Shown: in pieces, positions 34,040-43,343 of the stretch | How the letters are laid out: each line of letters starts with the position of its first letter | How positions within the stretch are numbered: position 1 is the first letter of the stretch | Assembly: GCF_013248975.1 (NCBI RefSeq) | Contig: NZ_JABRWH010000002.1 | Coordinates: 186,001 to 250,000, forward strand | Source of the DNA: Neobacillus endophyticus | GTDB taxonomy: Bacteria; Bacillota; Bacilli; Bacillales; Cytobacillaceae | Direction of reading: 5' to 3' | DNA: 64,000 nucleotides | Position numbers and translations under genes: made by a program | Notes under the pieces: model-generated | What the model was told of the DNA's origin: nothing | Seen by the model: only the letters and a program-made list of their open reading frames with translations | Database searches by the model: none

Positions 34040-35152
34040 ATGGCCATTTCCAAACAACATGAAAAATTCCAGAATCAATTAGAAATTCTACTTAAAGAAA
34101 TGCCTGAGTATGTGGTGGAATATGTGGATGCCAAACAGGACATCCGTTCCCCCCTCACCCTCTTTAACTACGTTAGGGATTTTCGTGATTTTTTTAATTG
34201 GCTTATAGCAGAAGGAATTGCAAATTATGAGCGTATTAAAGATATTCCACCTGAAACCTTAGCTACTCTTACTCTAGATGAGGCAAGGAATTATTTTAAA
34301 TTTTTGGCTAGGAAAAAATACAAATTATCACAAGAAGACGATGAAACCAAACAAATCGACCCAAAAACAGTTAATCGTCACAAGTCCTCCCTTCGTTCAT
34401 TATTTAAATACTTAACAATTGAGGCTGAACTTCAAAATAACGAGCCTTATTTCCACCGAAACGTTATGCAAAAAATAGAAGTTACTAAAGTAAAAGAAAC
34501 TTTTAATGAACGTTCGAAAAAGCTTACTGAAAAGATATTTATTGGAGATAAAGATCTTGAATTTTTAGACTATATAAAGGATGGATATCAGCACTCCCTC
34601 TCCCCTGCACAGTCTAGGTACTTTAAACGAGATAGAGAACGAGATATTAGTATACTCTCATTGTTTTTAGGTACTGGTATACGTGTTAATGAATTATCAA
34701 ATCTTAGAATTAAGGATATTGATTTTTCATCCCTAGAGATAAGTGTAATCCGAAAAGGAAATAAGAAAGATACCGTTTCAGTTACTCCGTCTGCTCTTGA
34801 GGACCTTCAAAAGTACCTTTCTATTCGAATTGACAGATATAAAGCTGGATATGGAGAAAACGAGTTTGTATTTCTAAAATTATATAAAAATGAACCTAAA
34901 CCTCTTACTAATCGTGCTATAGAAGATATTGTTTATAAATACACTAAGTCTTTTGACAAAAGAATGTCTCCGCATAAATTACGACATACTTATGCCACTA
35001 ACCTATCCGAGCAAACCAATGGAGATATTCCTTTAATTATGTCCCAGCTTGGCCATACTTCATCTGAAATTTCGTTACTTTATATAAATACAACAAGAGA
35101 AAAAGCAAGAAAAGCTGCAGAAGCTTTAGATAAGCGTAGAAAAAGGAATTAA
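34040..35152 (+). CDS. Tyrosine recombinase, XerS-like
   Basis: This 370-residue site-specific recombinase has an N-terminal SAM-like DNA-binding domain (about residues 1-150) and a C-terminal catalytic domain. The residues are in place: Arg in GTGIRVNELSNL, Lys in RKGNKKDTVSV, His-x-x-Arg in MSPHKLRHTYATNL, and the His in QLGHTSS followed by the nucleophile Tyr in SLLYINTTREKAR. Length and motifs are close to XerS of Firmicutes, which resolves chromosome dimers. On a plasmid it could resolve multimers or move the island. It starts at an ATG behind GAGGTG and is intact. Confidence 0.85.
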   Translation: MAISKQHEKFQNQLEILLKEMPEYVVEYVDAKQDIRSPLTLFNYVRDFRDFFNWLIAEGIANYERIKDIPPETLATLTLDEARNYFKFLARKKYKLSQEDDETKQIDPKTVNRHKSSLRSLFKYLTIEAELQNNEPYFHRNVMQKIEVTKVKETFNERSKKLTEKIFIGDKDLEFLDYIKDGYQHSLSPAQSRYFKRDRERDISILSLFLGTGIRVNELSNLRIKDIDFSSLEISVIRKGNKKDTVSVTPSALEDLQKYLSIRIDRYKAGYGENEFVFLKLYKNEPKPLTNRAIEDIVYKYTKSFDKRMSPHKLRHTYATNLSEQTNGDIPLIMSQLGHTSSEISLLYINTTREKARKAAEALDKRRKRN

Positions 35153-35233
35153 TTGAAGAAGTTCAGTAAAAAAATTTAAAAAAACAAGTGAAATAAATGT
35201 TTTCCTCTTTTCCTCACAGCTTGATGAACAAGC

Positions 35234-35348
35234 ATGAATCGTATAGATGTTTCAGAAAAAGCTGGTATTCCTAAAATGACCTATATCGGATGATTCAAAA
35301 CAACAAAGAGACAAACTAATACAAGTGGGGCAAGAGGTGCTTAAGTAA
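35234..35348 (+). pseudogene. Small HTH-protein remnant
   Basis: MNRIDVSEKAGIPKMTY reads like the recognition part of a helix-turn-helix. The frame then stops, and SDDSKQQRDKLIQVGQEVLK continues in another frame to a stop at 35,348. It is a frameshifted fragment, weakly supported. Confidence 0.3.
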
Positions 35349-35512
35349 GCTATGTCTACTTTGCTCCTCTGGTTACAGCTCAGGACAAGTTAACTCGCCT
35401 TTCTTGAATCAGTAGATAGTTCACAATATCCCCGTGTAATGCGTGAATTAGTAAAATATTGCTTTATTGAGCAATCATTGTAGTTCAATGAAATAGGAAG
35501 GATAAATCTAGT

Positions 35513-36217
35513 TTGAGAAAAGAAGAGTATAAAAAACAATTGCTTAAACATAAAGAACATATTACAACCGTGAGAAATTGGGATGTCTATGCTAGAGAGC
35601 ATGGCCTCCCTTCTTCTCATTTGCTTATTACTGCTTTTGAAAGTTGGAAAAAGGTTAAGGAAGAAATAGGAATAAAAGAGGTCGATAGAGAAAAAGAGCT
35701 TATCAATATTGCTTCAAACCATAAAAATCACTTTACAACTGTAAACAATTGGAATAATTATGCGAGAGAACATAATTTGCCCAATGCCTTTACTTATATC
35801 TCCCACTTTGATTCTTGGAATAGTGCAAAAGAAAAGTTAAATTTATCACCTACCTCTCCTTATCCTTCAAAAGAAGAAAAAAAGGAAGAAATGATTGCTG
35901 TTTTAAAAGAACATGGATCACAGTATATTGACCGTACCGAATGGGACAAATATGCAAAGACTCACAATTTACCAACTTACAAAACAATAAGGAACTATCT
36001 GACCTTTGAAGAGGTAAAAGCGATTATCCCCAAAGAAATTAAATACAACTATAGCAAACAAGAGTTAATTCAAATAGCTAGAGCACATTTTGAACATTTT
36101 TCAAGCATGGGAAAATGGAATCAATATGCCAAAGAGAATGGTTTGCCTAATGCAACCACTTTTTATAGAAAGTTTGGAACGTGGAAACAAGCAAAAATCG
36201 AAGTGTTTCAAAAATAA
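35513..36217 (+). CDS. Protein of four homing-endonuclease-associated repeats
   Basis: This 234-residue protein starts at TTG, 10 bp after GGAAGG. It consists of four repeats of about 55 residues with the core NWxxYAxxHxLPxxxTxxxxFxSWxxxK. Examples are NWDVYAREHGLPSSHLLITA, NWNNYAREHNLPNAFTYISH, EWDKYAKTHNLPTYKTIRNY and KWNQYAKENGLPNATTFYRK. This is the homing endonuclease associated repeat, a DNA-binding module usually next to HNH or GIY-YIG nucleases. No nuclease motif is present, so it is a stand-alone DNA-binding array, perhaps a regulator or a solitary specificity protein. It is transcribed after the XerS-like gene. Confidence 0.75.
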   Translation: MRKEEYKKQLLKHKEHITTVRNWDVYAREHGLPSSHLLITAFESWKKVKEEIGIKEVDREKELINIASNHKNHFTTVNNWNNYAREHNLPNAFTYISHFDSWNSAKEKLNLSPTSPYPSKEEKKEEMIAVLKEHGSQYIDRTEWDKYAKTHNLPTYKTIRNYLTFEEVKAIIPKEIKYNYSKQELIQIARAHFEHFSSMGKWNQYAKENGLPNATTFYRKFGTWKQAKIEVFQK

Positions 36218-36273
36218 TGGCTGTTTTCGTCATTTAGATGCTGAATTGGAAAAAGGAATGTGGCGGTGGAGAA

Positions 36274-36411
36274 ATGAAGTTAGGAAACAAGAAAATTATC
36301 AACGGTAAAGCAAAAGATATATATAACTAAATAAAAGCAGGCAATCATTCTGATTCCAAGAAAAAATTTATGAAAGAAGCGAAAGAAATCACAAAAAAAC
36401 ATAATAAGTAA
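36274..36411 (+). pseudogene. Short gene with internal stop
   Basis: MKLGNKKIINGKAKDIYN, then TAA, then IKAGNHSDSKKKFMKEAKEI continuing in the same frame to a stop at 36,411. The coherent basic composition and a terminator just downstream (36,421-36,443) suggest a once functional peptide gene broken by one nonsense change. Family unknown. Confidence 0.4.
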
Positions 36412-36420
36412 TATTTATGG

Positions 36421-36443
36421 AGAGTCGCAAAGGCGGCTCTTTT
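36421..36443 (+). terminator. Hairpin terminator left of the Tn3 transposon
   Basis: AGAGTCGC-AAAG-GCGGCTCT with wobble pairs, followed by TTTC. Confidence 0.55.
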
Positions 36444-36513
36444 CTCGCATATTAACAATAATGGAACTGGGATTAATTCAGATTTCTTTCTTTTATTCCA
36501 AAATGCCTATAAA

Positions 36514-36545
36514 GGGGTAAGTCCGAGATAAGTCCAAAAACGGCA
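36514..36545 (+). repeat. Tn3 left terminal inverted repeat
   Basis: 32 bp starting GGGGTAAGTCCGAG and ending AAAAACGGCA, preceded by TATAAA. It lies 45 bp from the tnpA stop codon. Confidence 0.9.
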
Positions 36546-36589
36546 TGATAGATAGAAAAAAATGTAAAAATGGCTCAAAAGCCCTTTTC

Positions 36590-39562
36590 TTAAGCTGTTT
36601 TAAGCACTAATCCTAGCTTTCCATCTAAAGGTTGAGGTGGTTCTTCTAAATCAATGACGTAATCGCCAAATCGTTTGATATGTTCCATAAGATAGGGACT
36701 TAGTGCACTTAGATCGTCTGGATCAACGAAATGTCCTTCTTTCCTTAACTGCCGGATCACTGTGGTCATATCCACAACGTTTTGAAAAATAACCGCATTT
36801 GCAACCAGGTCTCCATACTTAATAAACTTTTCTTGTTGCTCAGGATCATTTTCAGCAATAATTCCATGTCCACCAAAGAACAACCATTTGGAAAATCCGT
36901 TGTAAGCCTCTGCTTTATTAGTAGTAGCAGTGATTGTCCTGCGCAACTCAATATCAGAAATGTACTGCAGTAAGAAAACTGTGCGCACGACACGTCCCAG
37001 TTCTCTAAATGCCTGATAGAGCTTGTTTTTTTGGCTGTAATTTCCAAGCCTTCTTAGTAACATAGCAGAAGAGATTTTCCCATGCTTAATGGACAAAACC
37101 ACTCGTAAAAGATCCTTCCAATGTAATTCGATTAAATCCCAGTCGATCGTATCACTAAAAAGAGAATCGATGTGCTTATATTTTATGTCAGTACTAGGAC
37201 GGAAAAAAGTGAGCTGTTTGAAATTTCGAATTCTCGGCATCAGTTTGATACCCAGCAGATGAGATAAGCCAAATACTGGGGTAGATTGACCTTGTGTGTC
37301 AGCATGAATAGTGTCTGGTTGCATATCTGACTCGTTTTTCAGCAAACCATCAAGGATATAAACGGCTTCCCATACCCCACAAGGGATGAAATGGCTGAAA
37401 AGAGCAATGTAGTTGTCAGATACATGATGGTACGCAATCCCACCATAACCTCCATATCTAATATGGTATTCAGCCAATAGATTTTCCTCATAAATATCAT
37501 ATTTGGTTCCATCTGCTGCAGCAGATTCCCCTTTTCCCCATAGCTTAGGTAAATCAAACTCATAATGATAATGGTTTATGATATCCTTCAAAGCTTGGTC
37601 AATCTTTCTCGCCGTAATATGCCTTTGATTTGTATAGGATAGGGCACTACCGGTCACATCTGCTCGCATATGCCGAGCTGCCTGAATAGGTCCTAAATTG
37701 CATCCATAAGCAAAAGTAGTCAATATGTATCGCTCACGTGGATTTTTAAGCTTTGGATCGGAACCGGAAGATGGCCCGAAATGACGTGTCCAATTAATCC
37801 AGTGTTCTACATTGCACAAGATATCGATCAAATTTCTTTCAGGGAGACGCTCCTTAATCAACGCTTCTAATTCTTTTAATGACTTTTTGTATTCTCGTTT
37901 CTTCACTTTCTTCAAAATTGGCTCACCGACTTCGTTAATGCTCACGTGCTCATTATCGGGAAAGTCCCGATCAATTTGTTTCGAGGACTCAATCATCCAT
38001 GATTTCAATCCCTTCACAAAGTCTACCTCATTATCAGGGAAACCTAATTCACGACAGTATTCCGATATTAAAGGTTTACATTCTTCCCAAGGTAACAATT
38101 GTTTTCGATAGTCAGCATAAGATTCGGACCCTGGGACACAAATATCGCCAGATTTTAGTTCTGTTGCAATACAAGATAAGACACAAGCTTCCAAGTGCCG
38201 GCGATGAATGAGCCAACCTCCAACCCTTTGTTTTACACGAACCATCCTGCGCCATTGATCAGAGGCAAAAGAGAGATCCACTTCATCAGGCAGCCTATCC
38301 GTGCGCTTGTTCCTGTTTTCCATCACAAATTCAAGCGCATACATTAAGGATTGATCTTGAGAGGTAGATGTAAACTGTAATAGATCAGCCAGCTTGAAAA
38401 GAATAGACCGACTATTTTTATAATGTTTTTGGATGAAAGGGTAATAGTTATTTCCTCTAATTGAAGCAACTGCTTCACATTTATCCAACAATGTCTGGAC
38501 ACTTCCATAAGAGGCGATGGTTTCTTTTACTTTCTCATGACTAACAGCATCATCATTCTCACTCGCCATGACCAGCAAGACGTCGTTAAAAATTGAAATT
38601 AGATTTTCTAGTTCATTTTGCTTCTGTTCCCTCATATCCTTATAATCTTCTTTGCTGGAGTTATGTATGGTTCCAATCCTTTTTTGATACATTTCAGCCA
38701 AGTGATCTTTGGTTTTTACTTGGGATTGATGGATTAAACTGATGAGAAGAGTGATTCGCTTCGGTTCGGAGTAATCTTTTAATTCGGCTGCATCTAGTGA
38801 TTTGGCTTCAGCTGCAAAATATTTAATCTTAGATGGTGAAATTCCCTCCAAAGAGAGTGTCATATCACCGTAAGATTGAAGCCAAATAAAATAGTCGATA
38901 TGATCCCTTAGATTTTTCAAAGTTGGCTTTTTGGGTAGGGTTTTAAACCGATTGTAGTCACTGTAATGTTGGTTCGTGCTTCTTATAAGCAATTCATTGA
39001 AAGAGTGTATCTGTTCACTAGACAGCCTATTGAATACCAGTTGGAACAGATCCTCATTTACTGCCCTGCGAATTTGCCCAGTTAACTCATCTAGGACACG
39101 GAAACTCGGTAACTCGCATCGATTTTTAACTAGCTCTTCAATAGCGATATTAATTAGATCAGGAGGATGATCTTTCACCTTAGCTGCTTCGGTTAAGATT
39201 TTTATCATGATAGGACGTGTTTCTTTTCCGTTCGGTATGACATGAAAATACTCTCTGATCTTTTGTTGATATTTACGGGTAACTCGAGACGGTTGGATAT
39301 CCAATGGAGTATCTAGAGATAAGCTTAAGCAATCTCGAATATGTTCAATGATCCCTTTCGGGATGGCGTCACTCTTTGGAAAGTATCCTAATTTCTGAAA
39401 TGTTTTCAGCAGCACCATGGCTTTCAGCAAAAATTCTGATCCCCGTGCAAAGGAATGAACAAATTGGGTTTCTTCTATAGTTGGTGTATAGATTTGATGC
39501 AGTTCTTTTTTCGTCAGGTTACGTTTAAATCGAGGATACGCTGTTCTCTCAATCGATGCCAT
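36590..39562 (-). CDS. tnpA: Tn3-family transposase TnpA
   Basis: This 990-residue DDE transposase has the usual Tn3-family length. The catalytic core shows Asp in GESAAADGTKYDIYEENL, Asp in TIHADTQGQSTPVFGL and Glu in ATTNKAEAYNGFSKWLFFG. The N-terminal Arg/Lys-rich region binds the terminal repeats. It starts at an ATG behind AGAGGGAG, 14 bp after tnpR on the same strand. The frame is intact. It makes cointegrates by replicative transposition, which TnpR resolves. Confidence 0.95.
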   Translation of the reverse strand: MASIERTAYPRFKRNLTKKELHQIYTPTIEETQFVHSFARGSEFLLKAMVLLKTFQKLGYFPKSDAIPKGIIEHIRDCLSLSLDTPLDIQPSRVTRKYQQKIREYFHVIPNGKETRPIMIKILTEAAKVKDHPPDLINIAIEELVKNRCELPSFRVLDELTGQIRRAVNEDLFQLVFNRLSSEQIHSFNELLIRSTNQHYSDYNRFKTLPKKPTLKNLRDHIDYFIWLQSYGDMTLSLEGISPSKIKYFAAEAKSLDAAELKDYSEPKRITLLISLIHQSQVKTKDHLAEMYQKRIGTIHNSSKEDYKDMREQKQNELENLISIFNDVLLVMASENDDAVSHEKVKETIASYGSVQTLLDKCEAVASIRGNNYYPFIQKHYKNSRSILFKLADLLQFTSTSQDQSLMYALEFVMENRNKRTDRLPDEVDLSFASDQWRRMVRVKQRVGGWLIHRRHLEACVLSCIATELKSGDICVPGSESYADYRKQLLPWEECKPLISEYCRELGFPDNEVDFVKGLKSWMIESSKQIDRDFPDNEHVSINEVGEPILKKVKKREYKKSLKELEALIKERLPERNLIDILCNVEHWINWTRHFGPSSGSDPKLKNPRERYILTTFAYGCNLGPIQAARHMRADVTGSALSYTNQRHITARKIDQALKDIINHYHYEFDLPKLWGKGESAAADGTKYDIYEENLLAEYHIRYGGYGGIAYHHVSDNYIALFSHFIPCGVWEAVYILDGLLKNESDMQPDTIHADTQGQSTPVFGLSHLLGIKLMPRIRNFKQLTFFRPSTDIKYKHIDSLFSDTIDWDLIELHWKDLLRVVLSIKHGKISSAMLLRRLGNYSQKNKLYQAFRELGRVVRTVFLLQYISDIELRRTITATTNKAEAYNGFSKWLFFGGHGIIAENDPEQQEKFIKYGDLVANAVIFQNVVDMTTVIRQLRKEGHFVDPDDLSALSPYLMEHIKRFGDYVIDLEEPPQPLDGKLGLVLKTA

Positions 39563-39576
39563 AATACAAACTCCCT

Positions 39577-40131
39577 CTACTTTTCTAAATAGCGATAAAG
39601 AGTGGCCCTGCTAATTCCAGTCATTTCAACAATTTCTTTCACACTATATTGCTCGGTGTGGTAAAGATTGATTGCTTTTGTAATCTCCCTTGAATTAACT
39701 TTTGGACGTCCACCTTGTCTTCCACGCGCTCTGGCGCTTTTTAATCCTTCTTTGGTCCGTTCTACAATTAATTCACGTTCAAACTGACTAAACGCTTGAA
39801 ACACCGTCATCATTAATCTTCCTTGTGGTGTGGATGTGTCAAAATTTTCCTTTAAACTGATTAATTTAACATCGTGTTCCTCAAAATAGTTAACTAAATC
39901 AATTAAATCTTTCGTACTCCTACCTAAACGTGAAAAACTCTCAACTACTACAGTATCCCTCGGCCTTAATTTATCCTTCAGTCGATTTAATTCAGGGCGA
40001 TTAGTCTTTGTTCCTGTCATTTTTTCAGTTAGTATTTCATTGCAATTATAATTTTTCAATAAATCAAGTTGTCGAGCTAATTCTTGTTGCCTAGTACTGA
40101 CTCGAGCATATCCATAAACATATGAACTCAT
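39577..40131 (-). CDS. tnpR: Tn3-type resolvase TnpR (serine recombinase)
   Basis: This 184-residue serine recombinase starts MSSYVYGYARVSTRQQELAR. The nucleophile is the Ser of YARVST, with active-site Arg residues in VVESFSRLGRSTKDL and SQFERELIVERTKEG. The C-terminal HTH is YSVKEIVEMTGISRATLYRY. It resolves cointegrates at res, which should lie between 40,132 and about 40,300. It precedes tnpA on the same strand. Intact. Confidence 0.9.
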   Translation of the reverse strand: MSSYVYGYARVSTRQQELARQLDLLKNYNCNEILTEKMTGTKTNRPELNRLKDKLRPRDTVVVESFSRLGRSTKDLIDLVNYFEEHDVKLISLKENFDTSTPQGRLMMTVFQAFSQFERELIVERTKEGLKSARARGRQGGRPKVNSREITKAINLYHTEQYSVKEIVEMTGISRATLYRYLEK

Positions 40132-40154
40132 ATAAAATTTTCACCTCTATGTAA

Positions 40155-40215
40155 AATTGTATCATAAAGGGGAGTTATAGAAATATAGATTTTGAGTAAT
40201 GTTTTGATACAAAAC
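40155..40215. other. Candidate res (resolution) site
   Basis: TTGTATCA (40,157-40,164) and its complement TGATACAA (40,205-40,212) flank 40 bp just upstream of tnpR, the expected place for res subsites and the tnpR promoter. The subsite structure is not certain. Confidence 0.45.
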
Positions 40216-40254
40216 AAAAGTTATTAAACCGTTAAAAACTAACTTAAAATAAAA

Positions 40255-40284
40255 AATCTCAAAAACAATCGTTTTTGAGATAGT
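40255..40284. terminator. Hairpin upstream of tnpR
   Basis: ATCTCAAAAAC and GTTTTTGAGAT with a short loop. It may separate tnp genes from cargo transcription. Confidence 0.6.
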
Positions 40285-40495
40285 AAAACAAAAAATATCA
40301 TTTTATTATGGATTTTGAAAAAGTAGGATATTCCATAAAATGGAGATACTGTTTATGAACTAAATATACAGATTATCCTTTTTTTATTTGTTCAGCATTC
40401 GGGCCATTTAATTGAATAACTTACTAAGATTGTGAAGTAGTGAACTTAAACTAACGAAGTTTAGTTTAATTGTATTTCTTCACAAGGTTAGGGAA

Positions 40496-40535
40496 AAAGC
40501 CGATTATCCTTTTCATGACAAGGATAATCGGCTAT
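40496..40535 (-). terminator. Terminator of the dehydrogenase gene at 40,627
   Basis: AGCCGATTATCCTT and AAGGATAATCGGCT form a 14-bp stem followed, on the minus strand, by TTTTTCC. It ends the minus-strand dehydrogenase transcript. Confidence 0.75.
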
Positions 40536-40626
40536 TTTCTTTAATTAGATTTTAAACAATGACATTTCAAAATCCCGCTTCATCGAAGTATACTTATACA
40601 CCAAATAATTTGCTTATACTGTATTG

Positions 40627-41334
40627 CTACCATTCGATTCGTTTTCCATCTCTGAAGAATCCTCCGTTTGGTCCTTCAGGTCCAATCGTCGCAAACCAAA
40701 GGATATATTCGGCAGCTTGCTCAGGGGTTCTTGGAGCAGATGGTCCACCCATATCGGAGCACACCCATCCCGGATCGACCGCATTTATTTTGATATCACC
40801 TCTGATTTCTGCAGCAACCAAACGTGTCAATCCATTTAGGGCAAATTTAGACAACTTATAAGCTCCTACTCCTGGATATGACATTTCGTTAAAGGCTCCA
40901 TATTCTGAGGACAAATTAATAATTCTCCCATAGCCTTGTTTTTCCATGAGGGGAATAAAGGAACGAATCACATGGTAAATTCCAAAGAAATTTGTTGCCA
41001 TTGTTTTCTCAAGAATGCAAGGGTCCATAGCCAATAACTTTTCATTCTTATCTAAATACACGCCTGCATTATTAATCAATAAGTCTAATTTCCCATACTT
41101 TTCATTTATTGCTACTGCAGCATGACGGATGCTTTCTTGATTGGTGACATCCATCACTACACACGAAACATCCAAATCTAACTCTTTAAATCTTTGCACA
41201 GCTTTATGACCCATCTCTGGATCCCGGCTTGCTAAAATGACCTTCAAACCTTTTAACGCCAACTGCTTGACTAGCTCATATCCAATTCCTCGATTCCCAC
41301 CAGTGACAAGTGCAACTTCTATATCTTTTGACAT
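40627..41334 (-). CDS. Short-chain dehydrogenase/reductase (carbonyl reductase-like)
   Basis: This 235-residue NADPH-type SDR shows cofactor motif VALVTGGNRGIGYELVKQLA, LLINNAGVYLD, catalytic Ser in IINLSSEYGAF and Tyr-x-x-x-Lys in GAYKLSKFALNG. The later INAVDPGWVCSDMGGPSA is typical of carbonyl reductase-like SDRs. The substrate is unknown. It starts at an ATG behind GGAGGAAT. It follows a second SDR on the same strand by 121 bp, and the pair sits opposite a TetR regulator. It is cargo of the Tn3 transposon, perhaps for detoxifying a carbonyl compound. Confidence 0.85.
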   Translation of the reverse strand: MSKDIEVALVTGGNRGIGYELVKQLALKGLKVILASRDPEMGHKAVQRFKELDLDVSCVVMDVTNQESIRHAAVAINEKYGKLDLLINNAGVYLDKNEKLLAMDPCILEKTMATNFFGIYHVIRSFIPLMEKQGYGRIINLSSEYGAFNEMSYPGVGAYKLSKFALNGLTRLVAAEIRGDIKINAVDPGWVCSDMGGPSAPRTPEQAAEYILWFATIGPEGPNGGFFRDGKRIEW

Positions 41335-41455
41335 TTTAATTCCTCCATTTTTCGACTAATAGGTTTGTTAGAAGAAATTAAAAGGCTGCGAGGTCTTCTC
41401 GACAGCAATGCCTTAGAAAATGAATAGCTCTTAGTTTTATCTTATCCTGTAATTA

Positions 41456-42202
41456 TTACCAAGGTTGACTTGTTGGTCCAATTGTAAACTCATTAATGTT
41501 CGTATCTTCTGGCTGATCAATCGCGAATGCAACAACATTGGCAACTCGATCAGGTGAAATACCATATTGTTCGTACAACGCAGTCATACCTTCTGAAACA
41601 TTCTTATCAGTAATCGTACCCAACAATTCCGTGTTGATCGCTGCTGGATAAATAGTTGCTGTGCGGATGTTAGTACCTTCTTGGGCAGATTCCATACGCA
41701 AAACTTCCATTAAATCACGAACAGCCCACTTTGTTGCGCCATAAACAGCACCTCCTGGGTAAGCTTTAAGCCCAGCTACTGATGAAGTAGTGATGATATG
41801 TCCAGACTTTTGCGATGTAAATGTTGGCAATACTGCAGCGATACCATTCAATACACCTTTAATATTGACGTCAACCATACTGTTCCACTCGTCAGTTTTT
41901 AATTCGGAAAGTGATGAATTAGGCATTATTCCAGCGTTCAAGAAGATTACATCGACACGACCAAAAGTGTCTTTAGCTAGTTGAACAAGCTGCTGACTAT
42001 CATCTGGATTAACAACATCTGTGACGCGATAAGCAGCTTGTCCACCAGCTTTTTGAATTTCCTCAGTCAATGTTTTTAATTTGTCTTCGCGACGAGCGCC
42101 CAAAACAATTTTAGCACCTTTACTTGCCAATAATTTTGCAGTTGCTTCACCAATTCCAGATGAAGCTCCAGTGATTATTACTACCTTGTTTTCAATTGTC
42201 AT
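41456..42202 (-). CDS. Short-chain dehydrogenase/reductase (YdfG-like)
   Basis: This 248-residue classical SDR has cofactor motif VVIITGASSGIGEATAKLLA, DVIFLNAGIMP, Ser in HIITTSSVAGLKA and Tyr-x-x-x-Lys in GAVYGATKWAVRDL. The C-terminus (INEFTIGPTSQPW) is common in YdfG/serine-dehydrogenase-like oxidoreductases. The ATG has AAAGGATG about 9 bp before it. It is divergent from the TetR gene across 460 bp and is probably repressed by it. Its codon use (many ACA/GCA/ATC) differs slightly from its neighbours, perhaps reflecting separate transfer. Confidence 0.85.
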   Translation of the reverse strand: MTIENKVVIITGASSGIGEATAKLLASKGAKIVLGARREDKLKTLTEEIQKAGGQAAYRVTDVVNPDDSQQLVQLAKDTFGRVDVIFLNAGIMPNSSLSELKTDEWNSMVDVNIKGVLNGIAAVLPTFTSQKSGHIITTSSVAGLKAYPGGAVYGATKWAVRDLMEVLRMESAQEGTNIRTATIYPAAINTELLGTITDKNVSEGMTALYEQYGISPDRVANVVAFAIDQPEDTNINEFTIGPTSQPW

Positions 42203-42597
42203 TTCGTTTTTTCATCCTTTCAAATTTATTGTCGTTATTTTAAACTTCATTTCATTAACTAAGGATTTACCAAGAATGGTGTTTTATTATACCAATTCAT
42301 TGGAAGTAAGTCCTTCACGTTATCAGCTTTCAACGTTGATCCTTTTCACTTACTGCTCCTTACTTTTACATGAAACGAGAATTGCCGCCCTGCCCTGTTT
42401 TGAGCATAAATAACTGAACCCTGCTTTTTAACACCACCATAGGGTGCACCTATAATAACGGGGGCGTGTTTCTTCATATTCAATAACATCCTGACATGTT
42501 AAATAAAAATTACAATTGATGTTTTCACGACATCTGTCAATAATTTATAATATAACTAAAAACAAAACAAGACATGAAACTCGTTAATTTAACCGGA

Positions 42598-42617
42598 TTT
42601 GTTGTTTACACAACAAA
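42598..42617. promoter_or_regulatory. Operator-like palindrome upstream of the TetR gene
   Basis: TTTGTTGT-TTAC-ACAACAAA has perfect 8-bp arms and lies 46 bp before the TetR start in the divergent intergenic region. It is the best candidate for an autoregulatory operator. Confidence 0.55.
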
Positions 42618-42663
42618 TCGATAAAAATTGTCGATTATCTCAAGAAAGGAGGGTATTTTTAAC

Positions 42664-43209
42664 ATGTCAAAAGTTGATAGAAGGGTTGCTAGAACTCAAG
42701 AAGCAATAAAAAAGGCATTTCTTGAATTGATTTCAGAAAAAAATTTCGATAGCATTACCATTCAGGATATTTCTGACAGGGCAAATATTAATCGTGCAAC
42801 TGTTTATCTTCATTACATGGATAAATTTGATCTGTTGGATAAGATTATCGAAGAACATATTAGTAACATGGCTAGACTTTGTGAGTTGGAAGCTGAAATG
42901 GATTGGATTGAAGCGACCGTACTCTGCATGGAATATCTTGAAAGTAATTATTTATTTTTTTCGACGATGATGGTAAGTGAAGGAGCTCCGTATTTTCGTA
43001 GCCGGTTTGTTCAACATAATATCGAAGAATTCAAAAAAGACGTAGATGTAACAAAAGGCAAAAACCTCGGTCAAAATGAAGATATAGTTGCAGAATTTGT
43101 TGCAAATGCTTACGTGGGTGTAGTGGAATGGTGGCTAAAAAATGGCATGCCTTATCCACCGCAGGAAATGGCAAAAAGAGTGGGGAATTTATTAGATAGG
43201 ATTATATAG
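42664..43209 (+). CDS. TetR/AcrR-family regulator
   Basis: This 181-residue repressor starts at ATG (MSKVDRRVARTQEAIKKAFL) behind AAAGGAGGG; an upstream in-frame start at 42,628 is less likely. The N-terminal HTH is FDSITIQDISDRANINRATV followed by YLHYMDKFDLLDKIIEEHI, the TetR signature. The C-terminal ligand-binding region is helical, with AEFVANAYVGVVEWWLKNGM as in the TetR_C group. It is divergent from two SDR genes and likely controls them in response to a small compound. Confidence 0.85.
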   Translation: MSKVDRRVARTQEAIKKAFLELISEKNFDSITIQDISDRANINRATVYLHYMDKFDLLDKIIEEHISNMARLCELEAEMDWIEATVLCMEYLESNYLFFSTMMVSEGAPYFRSRFVQHNIEEFKKDVDVTKGKNLGQNEDIVAEFVANAYVGVVEWWLKNGMPYPPQEMAKRVGNLLDRII

Positions 43210-43343
43210 ATTTATCGCATAAAAAACTGTTATTTATTAAGGAATGAGGAGGATAATGTGTTCTTCACGATTCAAAAAAATATTGTATGTGAAGGTTTGT
43301 ACTTAAACTAAAGGATAGCTTATCTTGAATAAGATTTAAACGA

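Noticed and set aside
26301..36217. Possible CRISPR array in the accessory island
   Set aside because: No regularly spaced direct repeats were found here or elsewhere in the window; the repeats at 35.5-36.2 kb are protein-level repeats.
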